From: an uncultured Lachnobacterium sp.
GTDB lineage: Bacteria; Bacillota; Clostridia; Lachnospirales; Lachnospiraceae
Length of the DNA stretch: 64,000 bases
NCBI GenBank assembly: GCA_900546625.1
Contig: URDU01000009.1
Span: forward strand, 1-64,000
Direction of reading: 5' to 3'
The translations under genes and the position numbers were made by a program. Below, piece by piece: positions 53,953 to 63,502 of this stretch. Positions within the stretch are counted from its first letter, which is position 1, and every line of letters starts with the position of its first letter. A model generated the notes under the pieces. It had not been told where the DNA came from. It did no database searches and saw only the letters and a list, made by a program, of their open reading frames with translations.

Positions 53953-55392
53953 TTATCTTTTAAGGAATGACTTTATCATTCCAGTTAAATATTCAAATTC
54001 TTCTAACTTTAAAATTGCAGAAAGTACAATATAAATAGCTGCACCTGCAATAATCTGAATTAACAAAGTAAAAATTGTTGGCAATGGAATATATCCTATA
54101 AAATATACACATACTCCCATAAAAACTGCCAGCAAAATACCTGGTGCAAAATCTTTAACCTGATCCAGATAACTATAATTCAAAAGCTTGCGATTCGGCC
54201 ATGAATTAATAATCTGGCTAAGGACATTGCTGACAAGCAAGCTACAAGCCATAGCCATCACTCCAAACCACATAGTCGAAAGAAGAAGCGTCATTCCCAC
54301 GGCTTTCTTAATAACTTCTAATCGCAGAAACCAATCGCTTCGGCCCATTGCATTAATCGCATTCAGATTTGCTGTATGAACTGGCCAAAACATATATGTG
54401 ATACAGAAAATTCTCAGATATGGAACACAAGGCAACCATTTGTCCGTCAAGACGAGATGAACTATCGGTTCTGCACAAAACGCCATCCCCATCATCAATG
54501 GTGCCATAACATATGTACTTGTCTTTATTGCTCGGCGTGTCATATTCTTCACACGTTCTCTGTCATCCTGTGCACTGGACATTGTAGGAAGCAAAACACT
54601 ATCTATAGATGTATTAATATTCGTCACTATAACCTTTGGAAACTTATCACCTTGATTATAAAATGCCAAATCAGACGAAGAATACATCTTTCCAATAATC
54701 AGATTTCTAAGATTGTTGTAGCAGGTATCAAGCAAAGCTGATACAAGAAGCTTCCATCCAAATTTCAGTAATCCTTTAAGTCTTGTCCACGAAAACATCC
54801 GCTTTGGACGCCACTTTACAGTCAACCACAAAATCAGCGTGTCAATCGCTGTATTAGACAACTGCTGAGCCACAAGAGCCCATACCCCAAAACCAGCATA
54901 GGCAAGTGCAATTCCAAGAAAGGCTGAAAAAATTGTTCCACCTATTGTCGAAAAGAAAAATCTCTTAAACAGCATATGCCTTGAAACATATGCCTGCTGA
55001 ATTCCCTTCACCCCAGATATCACAATAGTCAGACTTATTACCCTAACAACAGGTGTAAGTGATGCATCATTATAGAACTCTGCTATAAACGGAGCAACTA
55101 TAAACATACCTAAATACAGTATCAAACACACAGCAAAATTGAAGAAAAATACTGATGAGAAATCAATATCATCCGCATCCTTTTTCTGAATCAAAGCTGT
55201 TCCCAGACCGCTGTCTACGAATACCTGTAAAATTGTTGTAAATACTGTCACCAATGCTATAGTGCCATAGTCTTCCGGTACAAGGATTCTTGCAAGGACT
55301 ATAGAAACTATAAAAGTAACAAGTTGCGCTCCGCAACGTTCGGCGAAGCGCCAAATGAAGTTTTTTATTACATTATTATTTTCTGTTTGCAT
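53953..55392 (-). CDS. Polysaccharide flippase (Wzx type)
   Basis: A 479-aa integral membrane protein with about 14 hydrophobic segments from residue 15 to the C terminus. It matches the MOP superfamily, Polysacc_synt_3 group (RILVPEDYGTIALVTVFTTIL near residue 35). It is expected to flip undecaprenyl-linked repeat units across the membrane for polymerisation by the Wzy-like protein at 56553. Its ribosome binding site is weak, and 98 nt of AT-rich sequence separate it from the upstream glycosyltransferase gene. Confidence 0.9.
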   Translation of the reverse strand: MQTENNNVIKNFIWRFAERCGAQLVTFIVSIVLARILVPEDYGTIALVTVFTTILQVFVDSGLGTALIQKKDADDIDFSSVFFFNFAVCLILYLGMFIVAPFIAEFYNDASLTPVVRVISLTIVISGVKGIQQAYVSRHMLFKRFFFSTIGGTIFSAFLGIALAYAGFGVWALVAQQLSNTAIDTLILWLTVKWRPKRMFSWTRLKGLLKFGWKLLVSALLDTCYNNLRNLIIGKMYSSSDLAFYNQGDKFPKVIVTNINTSIDSVLLPTMSSAQDDRERVKNMTRRAIKTSTYVMAPLMMGMAFCAEPIVHLVLTDKWLPCVPYLRIFCITYMFWPVHTANLNAINAMGRSDWFLRLEVIKKAVGMTLLLSTMWFGVMAMACSLLVSNVLSQIINSWPNRKLLNYSYLDQVKDFAPGILLAVFMGVCVYFIGYIPLPTIFTLLIQIIAGAAIYIVLSAILKLEEFEYLTGMIKSFLKR

Positions 55393-55490
55393 CTCTATTC
55401 TCTATCAATAATATAGTTTTATTATCTATTTTGTTATTTTAATATTCTCATTCATAGATATATTTTGAAATTAAAAATACAACATAAAAA

Positions 55491-56501
55491 TTAATAACCT
55501 TTATTTTTATTTGCGTTCAATATCTTTTTTGAGTATATACTTTTTGATAAATGAGGAAATAACATAGAAATAAATATTATTATTTTATGTATTAATGAAA
55601 AACTATTAAATAATTCCTTATTTTCTTTTTTTACAAAGTTTCTTGTATTTCCTTCCAATAACCATGCCGTTTTTAAATAATATGCTCTTCGTTTACAACA
55701 TATTTCATGAAATCTAAAGTCCGAAAACTTATCAAAAAGCATCAAAGTTTCTGACATCAATTTCACATTATTACACTTTTTTTTGATTATATTACCCGTA
55801 TTTTGTATCTGTGACCAACTTGATTTTACACCACGACGATAACAAGACATCTGATCTTTTATATAATATATAGGTCCTAAATTTGCGAAGAATAAAATAT
55901 GTGCCTCATCTCCTACTGGACACTTCTTTCTAAATAATGGAACATTCCTATTATATTCTCTCCACTTTTCACCATTAAACATATATGAACTTGTTTGAAA
56001 CGAATATGTCATCGACATCTCCAAAAATTTATCTGATGCAAATTTCATTGATTCATAATTTTTATTAGGATATGAAACTCCAGTATTAATTCCCCTTTCA
56101 TCAACTTCTGCTACCCGATGAACACAAAAAAAACAATCTTCATTGCTTTCTAAACTCTTCACCTGTTTCTCTAATTTTAATGAATCTGTCCAATAATCAT
56201 CTCCTTCACATAATGCTATATATTTTCCTTTAGTTTTTTGAGCAATAAACTCTGATATTATATTTTTACCTTTTGAATACTGATTCTCTTTTTGAAAAAC
56301 TGTATGAATTATATCCGGATATTTTTTTTCATACTCTTTAATTATTTCTTGTGTTCTATCCATTGATGCATCATCATGAATAATTATTTCATATTTAAAA
56401 TTCGTTTGTTGCGAAATAAATCCTTCTATAGTTTTAGCTATATATTTTTCGTGATTGTATGTTGTACAACAAATTGAAACCATAATCTTATCATCTGTCA
56501 T
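55491..56501 (-). CDS. GT2 family glycosyltransferase
   Basis: A 336-aa enzyme. The GT-A domain is recognised by VSICCTTYNHEKYIAKTIEGF (in part), IIIHDDASMDRTQEIIKEYE, and the acidic ALCEGDDYWTD (about 95) that replaces the usual DxD and is typical of this GT2 subgroup. The C-terminal 130 residues are helical and basic with a hydrophobic patch that may touch the membrane. It should add one sugar of the repeat unit. Very AT-rich, like its neighbours. Confidence 0.87.
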   Translation of the reverse strand: MTDDKIMVSICCTTYNHEKYIAKTIEGFISQQTNFKYEIIIHDDASMDRTQEIIKEYEKKYPDIIHTVFQKENQYSKGKNIISEFIAQKTKGKYIALCEGDDYWTDSLKLEKQVKSLESNEDCFFCVHRVAEVDERGINTGVSYPNKNYESMKFASDKFLEMSMTYSFQTSSYMFNGEKWREYNRNVPLFRKKCPVGDEAHILFFANLGPIYYIKDQMSCYRRGVKSSWSQIQNTGNIIKKKCNNVKLMSETLMLFDKFSDFRFHEICCKRRAYYLKTAWLLEGNTRNFVKKENKELFNSFSLIHKIIIFISMLFPHLSKSIYSKKILNANKNKGY

Positions 56502-56552
56502 ATTATTAATCCTTTCAAAATATTGGTTTTTTAATATATTATAAGTTTAATA

Positions 56553-57815
56553 TCATATTGAAGATAACATAAGAATTATCATAGTACATGCCATTCCAGG
56601 ATTAATTCCAAGACCTAAGCCTTTAATTTCAAATATCCAAAAAATTACAAAAATTACAAAAAACAAGAAAACATATTCTTTTTTTTGTATGCAACATTCT
56701 TTTACAGTCCTAATAAGTGTAATTACCAAAATTAAAATGCCAATTATTCCTGATATCCAAATTAAATTAACAAATCCTATATCACTATGCTTATATCCGT
56801 TCACCAAATAAACATAATGCCCTGTACCAAATAACTTATCTATAAAATTATTAGGAAAATACCATACATTTTTATCAACAACATTATCTAAACTACTTTT
56901 ATTGCTATTGCTTTTACCAACTAATGACATCATTTCATTCATAAACCAGTCAAATGAACCCGAAGCATATGTTTGCATTACAACAAAACCGATAACAAAA
57001 ATTAAAGGAATAACTCCCACTAATATAATCAACTTTTTTCTAACTCTATGTTCAATAATTAATTTTTTTATAAATGCACCAAATAGCATTACCATATACA
57101 TTATTATTGTAGTAGTTGAATTCATAACACCTATAATAAGCAAAAATGGAGAAATTACTAAATATTTAGGTTTTACATTTTTTATATAGAATGGTAACCC
57201 TGCAATTATACCAAATCCCCATCCAAACATATCCAACATACATCCAGAAAAAGCAAAATATCTCCTGTTATATTCCCATGAACTAATTGTATCTATATCA
57301 CTATTATTATTTAATTGCATTAAATTTACTAAGAATAACTTTATACTTGGTGAAAACATCATAATTATTCCTATAAATAATTGCACTATCCCTATATCAA
57401 TTAGTAAATACAACACCTCATCAAAAGTAATATTTGATTTCTTACAATAAGCATATATATAGCAACAGCAAATAGGAATTTCAATAAAACAGCAAATAAG
57501 TTTATATGTTACATATAAATATGCATCATCTGCAACAGGACAAAATACTAACGAAATGATTTCCTTAATTAACACATAAATAAAATATAAACCCATGCCT
57601 TTTAAAAGTTTTTTCACATTAGATTGTCTATAAAAATTTTTAAATAAGGATTTATATTCGACTATTAAACAAAATAATGAAAAAATAGTAAGCAAATGAT
57701 AAACATTTATTTTTGGAATGATTGGTGGTTGAAAAACTAATATAAATAAATAAATGCCTAACCATACTTTCGGTTTTGAAATCTTCATCTTATGTGCTTT
57801 TAATTGTACTATCAT
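56553..57815 (-). CDS. Polysaccharide polymerase (Wzy/O-antigen ligase-like)
   Basis: A 420-aa membrane protein with 10-12 hydrophobic spans, low sequence complexity and a large extracytoplasmic loop (about 270-340, from MQTYASGSFDW to NGYKHSDIGFVNLIW). This profile and its place between glycosyltransferases and a flippase identify it as the Wzy-type polymerase. Sequence similarity in this class is always poor, so the call rests on topology and context. One of the most AT-rich genes of the window. Confidence 0.78.
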   Translation of the reverse strand: MIVQLKAHKMKISKPKVWLGIYLFILVFQPPIIPKINVYHLLTIFSLFCLIVEYKSLFKNFYRQSNVKKLLKGMGLYFIYVLIKEIISLVFCPVADDAYLYVTYKLICCFIEIPICCCYIYAYCKKSNITFDEVLYLLIDIGIVQLFIGIIMMFSPSIKLFLVNLMQLNNNSDIDTISSWEYNRRYFAFSGCMLDMFGWGFGIIAGLPFYIKNVKPKYLVISPFLLIIGVMNSTTTIIMYMVMLFGAFIKKLIIEHRVRKKLIILVGVIPLIFVIGFVVMQTYASGSFDWFMNEMMSLVGKSNSNKSSLDNVVDKNVWYFPNNFIDKLFGTGHYVYLVNGYKHSDIGFVNLIWISGIIGILILVITLIRTVKECCIQKKEYVFLFFVIFVIFWIFEIKGLGLGINPGMACTMIILMLSSI

Positions 57816-57824
57816 TTTTTCACC

Positions 57825-58835
57825 TTATCTAAAAATTTTTTTTATAATCATCCTTAACCATGCGATAATCCACACCAATAAAAAAGATTTGCTTTTAAAA
57901 GCCCAATTATAAACGATACATTCAAAGTTTCCCTTACATGATATTTGAAAAATATCGTTTTTATTAATATCCTCTTTAATATCATTTATTATCGTCCTAC
58001 AATCTTTCAAATCATTTAAATAACCCTGCACAACCAAAATGGAACTCACATAATAATATTTCATAATTGAGGTATAAGCTAAATCATCACTAACATTTAA
58101 TTCTTTTAGAAAATCAAGTGATGCCTTCCATAAAAATAAATTATTATTGATTCTTTTTCTAGTATAATTTTTAGTCAATGATTCATCCTTATTAATCTTA
58201 TAATTATATAAAGCTTTATCAATAACAACACTCGTAATATTATTTTTTAAATAATCATAATTAAATAACATATCCTCCCCAATATTTACATTTTCTTTAA
58301 ACTTTACACCACTTTGTTCAATTATACTTCTCCTAAACATTTTCGCGCACGGCGATAAATACGATTTTGACTCATATAAAATGTGAAAACTTTTTTCAAA
58401 TTCTTCTTGATTATTTACACTATTAATATGGGGAATCATGTCAATAGTTTTCACTTTTTTATTATTTAAATAGCACATTTTAATACCACATATTGACATT
58501 CCATAATTTCCACTTTCCAAAGCTTCTACCAATTCTTCAATCATACAATCTTCAATGATATCGTCACTATCAACAAATGAAATATATTCCCCATCTGAAT
58601 TCTCTATTCCAATATTTCTAGCAACTGATACCCCTGAATTATCAATAGTTATAATTTTATTATCTCGATTAAATTCAAATGACTTCACAATATTTAAACT
58701 ATTATCCGTAGAACCATCATTTACAATTATAATCTCAATATTTTCATAAGTTTGTTGGCATACTGATCTTATGGTTTCAAATATATATTTTTCTGCATTA
58801 TAAACTGGTATTATAATAGAAACTTTTTTTTTCAT
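57825..58835 (-). CDS. GT2 family glycosyltransferase
   Basis: A 336-aa enzyme (from the ATG at 58835) with a classic GT-A start KVSIIIPVYNAEKYIFETI, the IIVNDGSTDNSLNIV nucleotide-binding loop, NIGIENSDGEYISFVDSDD (DxD at about 90) and a helical C-terminal part ending in a hydrophobic helix (FLLVWIIAWLRMII) that may anchor it to the membrane. GGAG lies 6 nt before 58835; the longer frame begins with a TTG at 58847. It is close to CpsI/EpsJ-like enzymes. Confidence 0.88.
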   Translation of the reverse strand: MKKKVSIIIPVYNAEKYIFETIRSVCQQTYENIEIIIVNDGSTDNSLNIVKSFEFNRDNKIITIDNSGVSVARNIGIENSDGEYISFVDSDDIIEDCMIEELVEALESGNYGMSICGIKMCYLNNKKVKTIDMIPHINSVNNQEEFEKSFHILYESKSYLSPCAKMFRRSIIEQSGVKFKENVNIGEDMLFNYDYLKNNITSVVIDKALYNYKINKDESLTKNYTRKRINNNLFLWKASLDFLKELNVSDDLAYTSIMKYYYVSSILVVQGYLNDLKDCRTIINDIKEDINKNDIFQISCKGNFECIVYNWAFKSKSFLLVWIIAWLRMIIKKIFR

Positions 58836-58865
58836 ATACATCTCCAATATACTTTTTTAAACTAA

Positions 58866-59672
58866 TTAATATAAGTTTACCGTTATATTATTTTCATTCT
58901 TACGTTCCTTATCAAAAATCCATCCATACTTATTAAAATATTTACAAGCAGATTTGATGTGTTCCATCAAAAGTTTTTTATTCTTATACGATGCTCTAGC
59001 ATGATCATGAATTATTGTCGCATAAGGATAAAAAACAGTTTTTCCTACTCTATGCAATCTGCGCATCAAATCAAAATCTTCGCAATACATAAAGAATCTC
59101 TCATCAAAGTACAGTTCATTTTCTTCCAAGGTTTTTGTTCTCATAAACATAAAACAACCTGACAGACATGGAGGATTCATAATTTTATCGTATCCACTAT
59201 CTTTTAATATGTATCTGTCATTCATCTTTTTAAAAATTCCTTTATTCGGAAGAAATCTTCTAAATATCAAATCAAATGGAGTCGGTAAGAGCTTGCATAA
59301 GTACTGAAGTTCTCCATTAGGATATGTCACTTTAGGTAACATATAAACCACATCTTCATTTAAATCTGCATATTTTTCTAATTCGTCTATCACGCTACTC
59401 TCAAATACCAAATCTGGATTTAAAACAACATGATACTTAGATTTTTCTTTAATTGCTTTTTGTATTCCTATATTGTGTCCAGAACCATATCCTATGTTTT
59501 TTCCGACATATATATAATCAATATATTCATTATCATCATATATCGAGGTACATTTATTGCTTGAATTATCAATTAAATACAATCTTCTTTCAGTTTCCGG
59601 ACTGTAGCTTTCAATGACTCTTTTTAGTAACCTTATATCAGTGTTGTACAAAACAATCGACGCTGTAATCAT
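58866..59672 (-). CDS. GT2 family glycosyltransferase, rhamnosyltransferase-like
   Basis: A 268-aa enzyme with YVGKNIGYGSGHNIGIQKAI (about 55-74), VVLNPDLVFE (DxD variant, about 82), a PCLSGCFMFMRTKTLEE acceptor-side segment (about 168) and FDERFFMYCEDFDLMRRLHRVG (about 190-211) with the catalytic ED. This is the RfbF/WbbL-like branch that often transfers rhamnose. Its stop region overlaps nothing downstream, while its start overlaps the sugar transferase end by 4 nt, which shows coupling. Confidence 0.88.
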   Translation of the reverse strand: MITASIVLYNTDIRLLKRVIESYSPETERRLYLIDNSSNKCTSIYDDNEYIDYIYVGKNIGYGSGHNIGIQKAIKEKSKYHVVLNPDLVFESSVIDELEKYADLNEDVVYMLPKVTYPNGELQYLCKLLPTPFDLIFRRFLPNKGIFKKMNDRYILKDSGYDKIMNPPCLSGCFMFMRTKTLEENELYFDERFFMYCEDFDLMRRLHRVGKTVFYPYATIIHDHARASYKNKKLLMEHIKSACKYFNKYGWIFDKERKNENNITVNLY

Positions 59673-61084
59673 TTTCCTTCACACCTCTCTGCATTGATCA
59701 TGGAATTAGCTACAACACCATCATGCATCTCTTTTCCTCTTTCTTCACTAAAGCCCTCTGTGCTTTCCTTCTGAAAGATTATCTTTACAGTTTCAAATAA
59801 TATCTGTATATCCAGTACCAGCGAATAGTTAGTTATGTAAAACAAATCTAGCTTCAATTTATCCAATGCTGTTGTATTATACTTTCCATATACCTGAGCA
59901 TATCCGGTCAAGCCACCTTTTACCTTAAGACGTAGTGGCCACTCTGGGATATCCTCTGCATACATTTCGTCATGCTCCCATCTCTCAGGACGTGGGCCGA
60001 CTATGGACATATCACCTTTAAAAATGTTTAGTAGCTGTGGAAGCTCATCAATTCTTGTTGCTCTAATGATATTTCCAACTTTTGTAATTCTGTCATCCTT
60101 CTCTCCTGCCGGATGTGGACGACCATCCTTTTCTGCATCTACTATCATTGAACGGAATTTGAGTATCATAAATCTCTTTCCATTCAATGTTACCCTTTCC
60201 TGCTTAAAAAATACCGGTCCTCCATCTTCTGCATGGATAGCTATTGATACAATCAGTAATACCGGACTCAGTATTACTATTGCTATTCCGGATAAAAAAA
60301 CATCAAAAAATCTTTTCCAGAATAACTGCGCCTTTGATAATCCAATATTTTTGCACAGGCAAAGTGGTGTATCAAACAAATTCAATTCTTCTGAACTTCT
60401 CGCTATAATGTCTGAAATTTTTGGTGTAAAATACACTCGTTTATTCTGTTCATAACATTTTTTTAATATCTCATTTCTATCATCACTTGGGATATCGTTT
60501 ATTAGTATTGCATCAAAGTTATCAAATTCTTTAAAAATCTTTTCAAGACCTTCAGAGTAATGTATCAATTTTGCCACATGATACTTATCACTACGCGAGC
60601 TAACCTTATCGCACAGACCATTTTGATATTCACCAAATATTTCCAACACTTCCAATGCTGGGAAGTGCTTTCTATATATGTCCACCAAGACTATCACCAG
60701 AATTGCCAGCAAAACCGATTGAACTGCAGCCATCGCGACATACATAATCAACAATTCTCCAAAAAATCTGAATTGTCCGGTCACGGCCATTGATACAAAT
60801 ATCTGAAATACGGCTACAGTGAATGTTGTCATAACCTGTGACATTATCAGATTTGTTTTTCTGTCTACGCCTATCTTGAATGCTCTCAAGTATCTGCCCA
60901 TCAGTAAATACAGGATCAAATATATTCCTATAGACATTGCAAGATTTGCTGTTCCAAGCAAATGTCCTGTCACATTATTTTCTTTTGCGAAGTTGTACCA
61001 CACTATGCCATATATCAATGTCACAACTGCTGCAAAAATTACTGCACACATATATCTGTAATAGTATTTTCCTTCTTTTTTCAT
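59669..61084 (-). CDS. Undecaprenyl-phosphate sugar phosphotransferase (priming enzyme)
   Basis: A 471-aa polyprenol-phosphate hexose-1-phosphate transferase of the WbaP/CpsE type. Four to five N-terminal membrane spans (about 10-150), a central cytoplasmic Rossmann-like region, one more span (about 270-292) and the C-terminal bacterial sugar transferase domain: FFKQERVTLNGKRFMILKFR, RATRIDELPQLLNIFKGDM, SIVGPRPERWEHD and GLTGYAQVYGKYNT. It starts repeat-unit assembly by loading a sugar phosphate on the lipid carrier. It follows the helicase gene by 9 nt with AAGGGAG. Confidence 0.92.
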   Translation of the reverse strand: MKKEGKYYYRYMCAVIFAAVVTLIYGIVWYNFAKENNVTGHLLGTANLAMSIGIYLILYLLMGRYLRAFKIGVDRKTNLIMSQVMTTFTVAVFQIFVSMAVTGQFRFFGELLIMYVAMAAVQSVLLAILVIVLVDIYRKHFPALEVLEIFGEYQNGLCDKVSSRSDKYHVAKLIHYSEGLEKIFKEFDNFDAILINDIPSDDRNEILKKCYEQNKRVYFTPKISDIIARSSEELNLFDTPLCLCKNIGLSKAQLFWKRFFDVFLSGIAIVILSPVLLIVSIAIHAEDGGPVFFKQERVTLNGKRFMILKFRSMIVDAEKDGRPHPAGEKDDRITKVGNIIRATRIDELPQLLNIFKGDMSIVGPRPERWEHDEMYAEDIPEWPLRLKVKGGLTGYAQVYGKYNTTALDKLKLDLFYITNYSLVLDIQILFETVKIIFQKESTEGFSEERGKEMHDGVVANSMINAERCEGK

Positions 61085-61093
61085 CTTTCTCCC

Positions 61094-63223
61094 TTACTTC
61101 CAATCCATCCCTATACTGTCGAGCATTGCTATTCTGCTCTCGTCCAGCATCATCCCTGATGACTTTGGATTTTTTCTTTTACTTCGTATATTTGATATCC
61201 ATCTGCCCAGCTTCACTCCATCCACACAATATGCCACCGGGATGTTGAGATTGCCGTGCTCGGTGTAGTATTCCTTTGCCAGCTCATACTTGCTGTTCCA
61301 CACCGTATTGTTGGTGTTTTCCAGATTGATGCCCAGCTTTTTGAGCTGTGCTTTCTGCTCATCGGTCAGTGTTTCCACTCTCATTTTCCTGCCACTCTTT
61401 CCATTCTTGATGGATGAAAGCCAGTTGCCGAGTGCCACACCGTCCTCGGTGACATACCTTACCGGTATGTGCAAATCACCTGTTTCTTCATAATATTTCT
61501 TTGCAGCACTGATATAGACATCCCATATCTCGCTGTTTTTGTCCCAGATCATGCCAAGAGCTTCGAGCTTTTTGAGCTGTTCTTTGTTGAGTACTGCTTC
61601 CCTGCCCTTTTTCTTGGCTGACACACGGATGTTATTGATCCATTTGCCCAACGGATATCCGCTTTCTGTGACATATCTTGACTTGATATCCAGATTTCCA
61701 TGCTGCTCATGATATTTTTCCAGCTCTTCATAGGCTGTATCAAAGCTGTTTTTCCTGACATTCCATATCATGCCTATCAGGTTCAGCTTTTCTATCTTGT
61801 CTGCGGTGAGTCCTCCGGCTATCTTGCCTGAGTACACCTTGCGCTGTGTCTGTATCCAGCTTCCCAGTGTCAGACCATCGTCTGTCACATAGTCCTTCGG
61901 CACCTTGAGGTTGCCATTGTCTCTGTGGTATGCACAGGCTGCCAGATAGTAGTTGTCCCAGGTTGATGACAGACTGCTCTGCAACTGTCCGAATAGCTGA
62001 CGGCATTCCTTCACTTCGTCGTATATTCGGAATCTGTCCTTGAACTTTTCTCTCTCCACCTGTGTACATGGCATGAGCGAGAATGCCTGGTCTATCTCTT
62101 CTGTCAGACAATCGATGCTGTAGAGGCTCTCGAAGTTGTCCACCAGATCAAATATGATTGGTGTCTTATTTGTGCCTGCCGAGAGGCATCTGCCTATCTG
62201 CTGCATATAGATGATCGGTGATACCGTCGGTCGAAGCAGTATGACTCCGTCCACATCATCCACATGTACGCCCTCGTTCAACATATCTATACAGTACAAG
62301 AGCTTTAGATGTTCACTCTTATCTGCTTTAAATTCTGCAAATGCCTTTGAGGTCTCCGGGTTGCTGTAGTACGCCACATATCTGTGTGGACTCCTGTCCA
62401 CATTGTCAAACCACTCGTGCATATGCTCTGTCATCTCATCCATATGCTCACGGCTGGAGCAGAATACGATGTACTTGCCATGCATTTTTCCTTCCATGCG
62501 CATATGCTTTTCAAAGATTTTGTCAGGTCCGTCCGCTTTTTCCAGTGCACGGCGCAGTTGTTCGAGCAGCTCCATGTTCTGTCTGACGCTGCTTCGGCTC
62601 TCCATTGCCTGTATGCGCTGTTTGAGCTTCTTTAGCTCATCGCCATAGGAGTACATCGCCATGACGTACTTTGGTGTGGAGAGTATACCCTTCGCCATTG
62701 CTTCGCCCAGTGTCATCTCTGATGCTACGCAGCCGTCGAATATTTCCTCTGCCATATCTCTCTGATTATCGAGATAGCGTATGTTGGTGGCTGACAGTCC
62801 CAGTATTTTTGCTGTTTTATGAGCATCCAACAGCTTTTTGACGCTCTTTCCCCATTCTGCCGCGCCACATCTGTGAAACTCATCGAGTACGATGTAGTCC
62901 GGCTGTATTTTCTCTATCAGCTCCTCATTGTGCATGAGCTTGCTGTATGAGATAAATGTGATATTGTCCGGGGATTGTATTTGTTTGTCTGATGAATCAG
63001 GCTTCATAAGCTTCTGCAGATTCTCAAGCTGCGTATGATATATATAGCTGCTTGGCGCCAGCCAGTACACACTCGCCTGCGGATGCTCCACCGCCAGCTT
63101 AAACGCTATGAGCGACTTGCCTGTTCCGGTAGGATGTATAATAGCTGCCTTTCCGGTCTCAGCCATCATAGAAATGGCTGCTTCATATGCCTTTTGATTG
63201 TGCTCAAAGAGTTCTAATTTCAT
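61094..63223 (-). CDS. DEAD/DEAH-type helicase with four helicase-associated (HA) repeats
   Basis: A 709-aa SF2 protein. The helicase core has Walker A in IIHPTGTGKSLIAFKLA (about 31), the DEFH box in IVLDEFHRCG, SATNIRYLD as motif III and QQIGRCLSAG as motif VI (about 355). Residues about 425-709 are four HA repeats of about 70 aa, each with the pattern W..Y..A..Y....GNL.IP..YVT.DG..LG.WI and ending in a LGM.W-like motif. HA repeats are thought to bind nucleic acid. I use the ATG at 63223 (MKLELFEHNQKAYEAA) with AGGAAGG; the longer frame to 63262 runs into the inverted site. It is the first gene of the polysaccharide operon. Role unknown. Confidence 0.85.
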   Translation of the reverse strand: MKLELFEHNQKAYEAAISMMAETGKAAIIHPTGTGKSLIAFKLAVEHPQASVYWLAPSSYIYHTQLENLQKLMKPDSSDKQIQSPDNITFISYSKLMHNEELIEKIQPDYIVLDEFHRCGAAEWGKSVKKLLDAHKTAKILGLSATNIRYLDNQRDMAEEIFDGCVASEMTLGEAMAKGILSTPKYVMAMYSYGDELKKLKQRIQAMESRSSVRQNMELLEQLRRALEKADGPDKIFEKHMRMEGKMHGKYIVFCSSREHMDEMTEHMHEWFDNVDRSPHRYVAYYSNPETSKAFAEFKADKSEHLKLLYCIDMLNEGVHVDDVDGVILLRPTVSPIIYMQQIGRCLSAGTNKTPIIFDLVDNFESLYSIDCLTEEIDQAFSLMPCTQVEREKFKDRFRIYDEVKECRQLFGQLQSSLSSTWDNYYLAACAYHRDNGNLKVPKDYVTDDGLTLGSWIQTQRKVYSGKIAGGLTADKIEKLNLIGMIWNVRKNSFDTAYEELEKYHEQHGNLDIKSRYVTESGYPLGKWINNIRVSAKKKGREAVLNKEQLKKLEALGMIWDKNSEIWDVYISAAKKYYEETGDLHIPVRYVTEDGVALGNWLSSIKNGKSGRKMRVETLTDEQKAQLKKLGINLENTNNTVWNSKYELAKEYYTEHGNLNIPVAYCVDGVKLGRWISNIRSKRKNPKSSGMMLDESRIAMLDSIGMDWK

Positions 63224-63245
63224 GGCATCATGACCTTCCTGCGGG

Positions 63246-63273
63246 TACCACATAATAAACATTATGTGGTAAA
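63246..63273. repeat. Left inverted site of the candidate invertible segment
   Basis: The site consists of arms TACCACATAAT and ATTATGTGGTA around the centre AAAC, plus two flanking A. Its exact reverse complement occurs at 63444-63471. The asymmetric centre gives each copy a direction; the two copies face each other. Confidence 0.75.
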
Positions 63274-63443
63274 GAATCGAGGATTTATCAGCCTTATAAG
63301 GTGTCTAAAGCACCGCTAAATTGTATAATTATTATCAAATGGATACATTTTTCTTGTCATGATTTGACAAAAAAGAATTTTATATGACTAAATTCTTTGT
63401 TTTTTAACCGTAAAGTGGTAGAATAATAGAGATGAATTTGAAA
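63274..63443. promoter_or_regulatory. Candidate invertible promoter segment
   Basis: This 170-bp AT-rich stretch between the inverted sites holds promoter-like boxes both ways. Minus strand, toward the polysaccharide operon: ATGACA (63355-63360), 18 nt, GATAAT (63331-63336). Plus strand, away from it: TTGTTT (63397-63402), 16 nt, TAGAAT (63419-63424) with an extended -10 TG, and a lone TTGACA at 63364-63369. Inversion would swap which promoter faces the operon. No protein-coding gene is seen. Confidence 0.5.
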
Positions 63444-63471
63444 TTTACCACATAATGTTTATTATGTGGTA
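63444..63471. repeat. Right inverted site of the candidate invertible segment
   Basis: Exact reverse complement of 63246-63273: TT followed by TACCACATAAT, centre GTTT, ATTATGTGGTA. Outside the 28 bp the flanks are unrelated. Confidence 0.75.
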
Positions 63472-63502
63472 TTTTTTATGCTTAAATACGGAAAAAGGCA
63501 GA

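Noticed and set aside
63246..63471. The two palindromes as ordinary terminators
   Set aside because: Two exact inverted copies 170 bp apart with an asymmetric centre and unrelated flanks do not look like independent terminators, and the first lies upstream of a gene start. A repressor-binding role remains possible.
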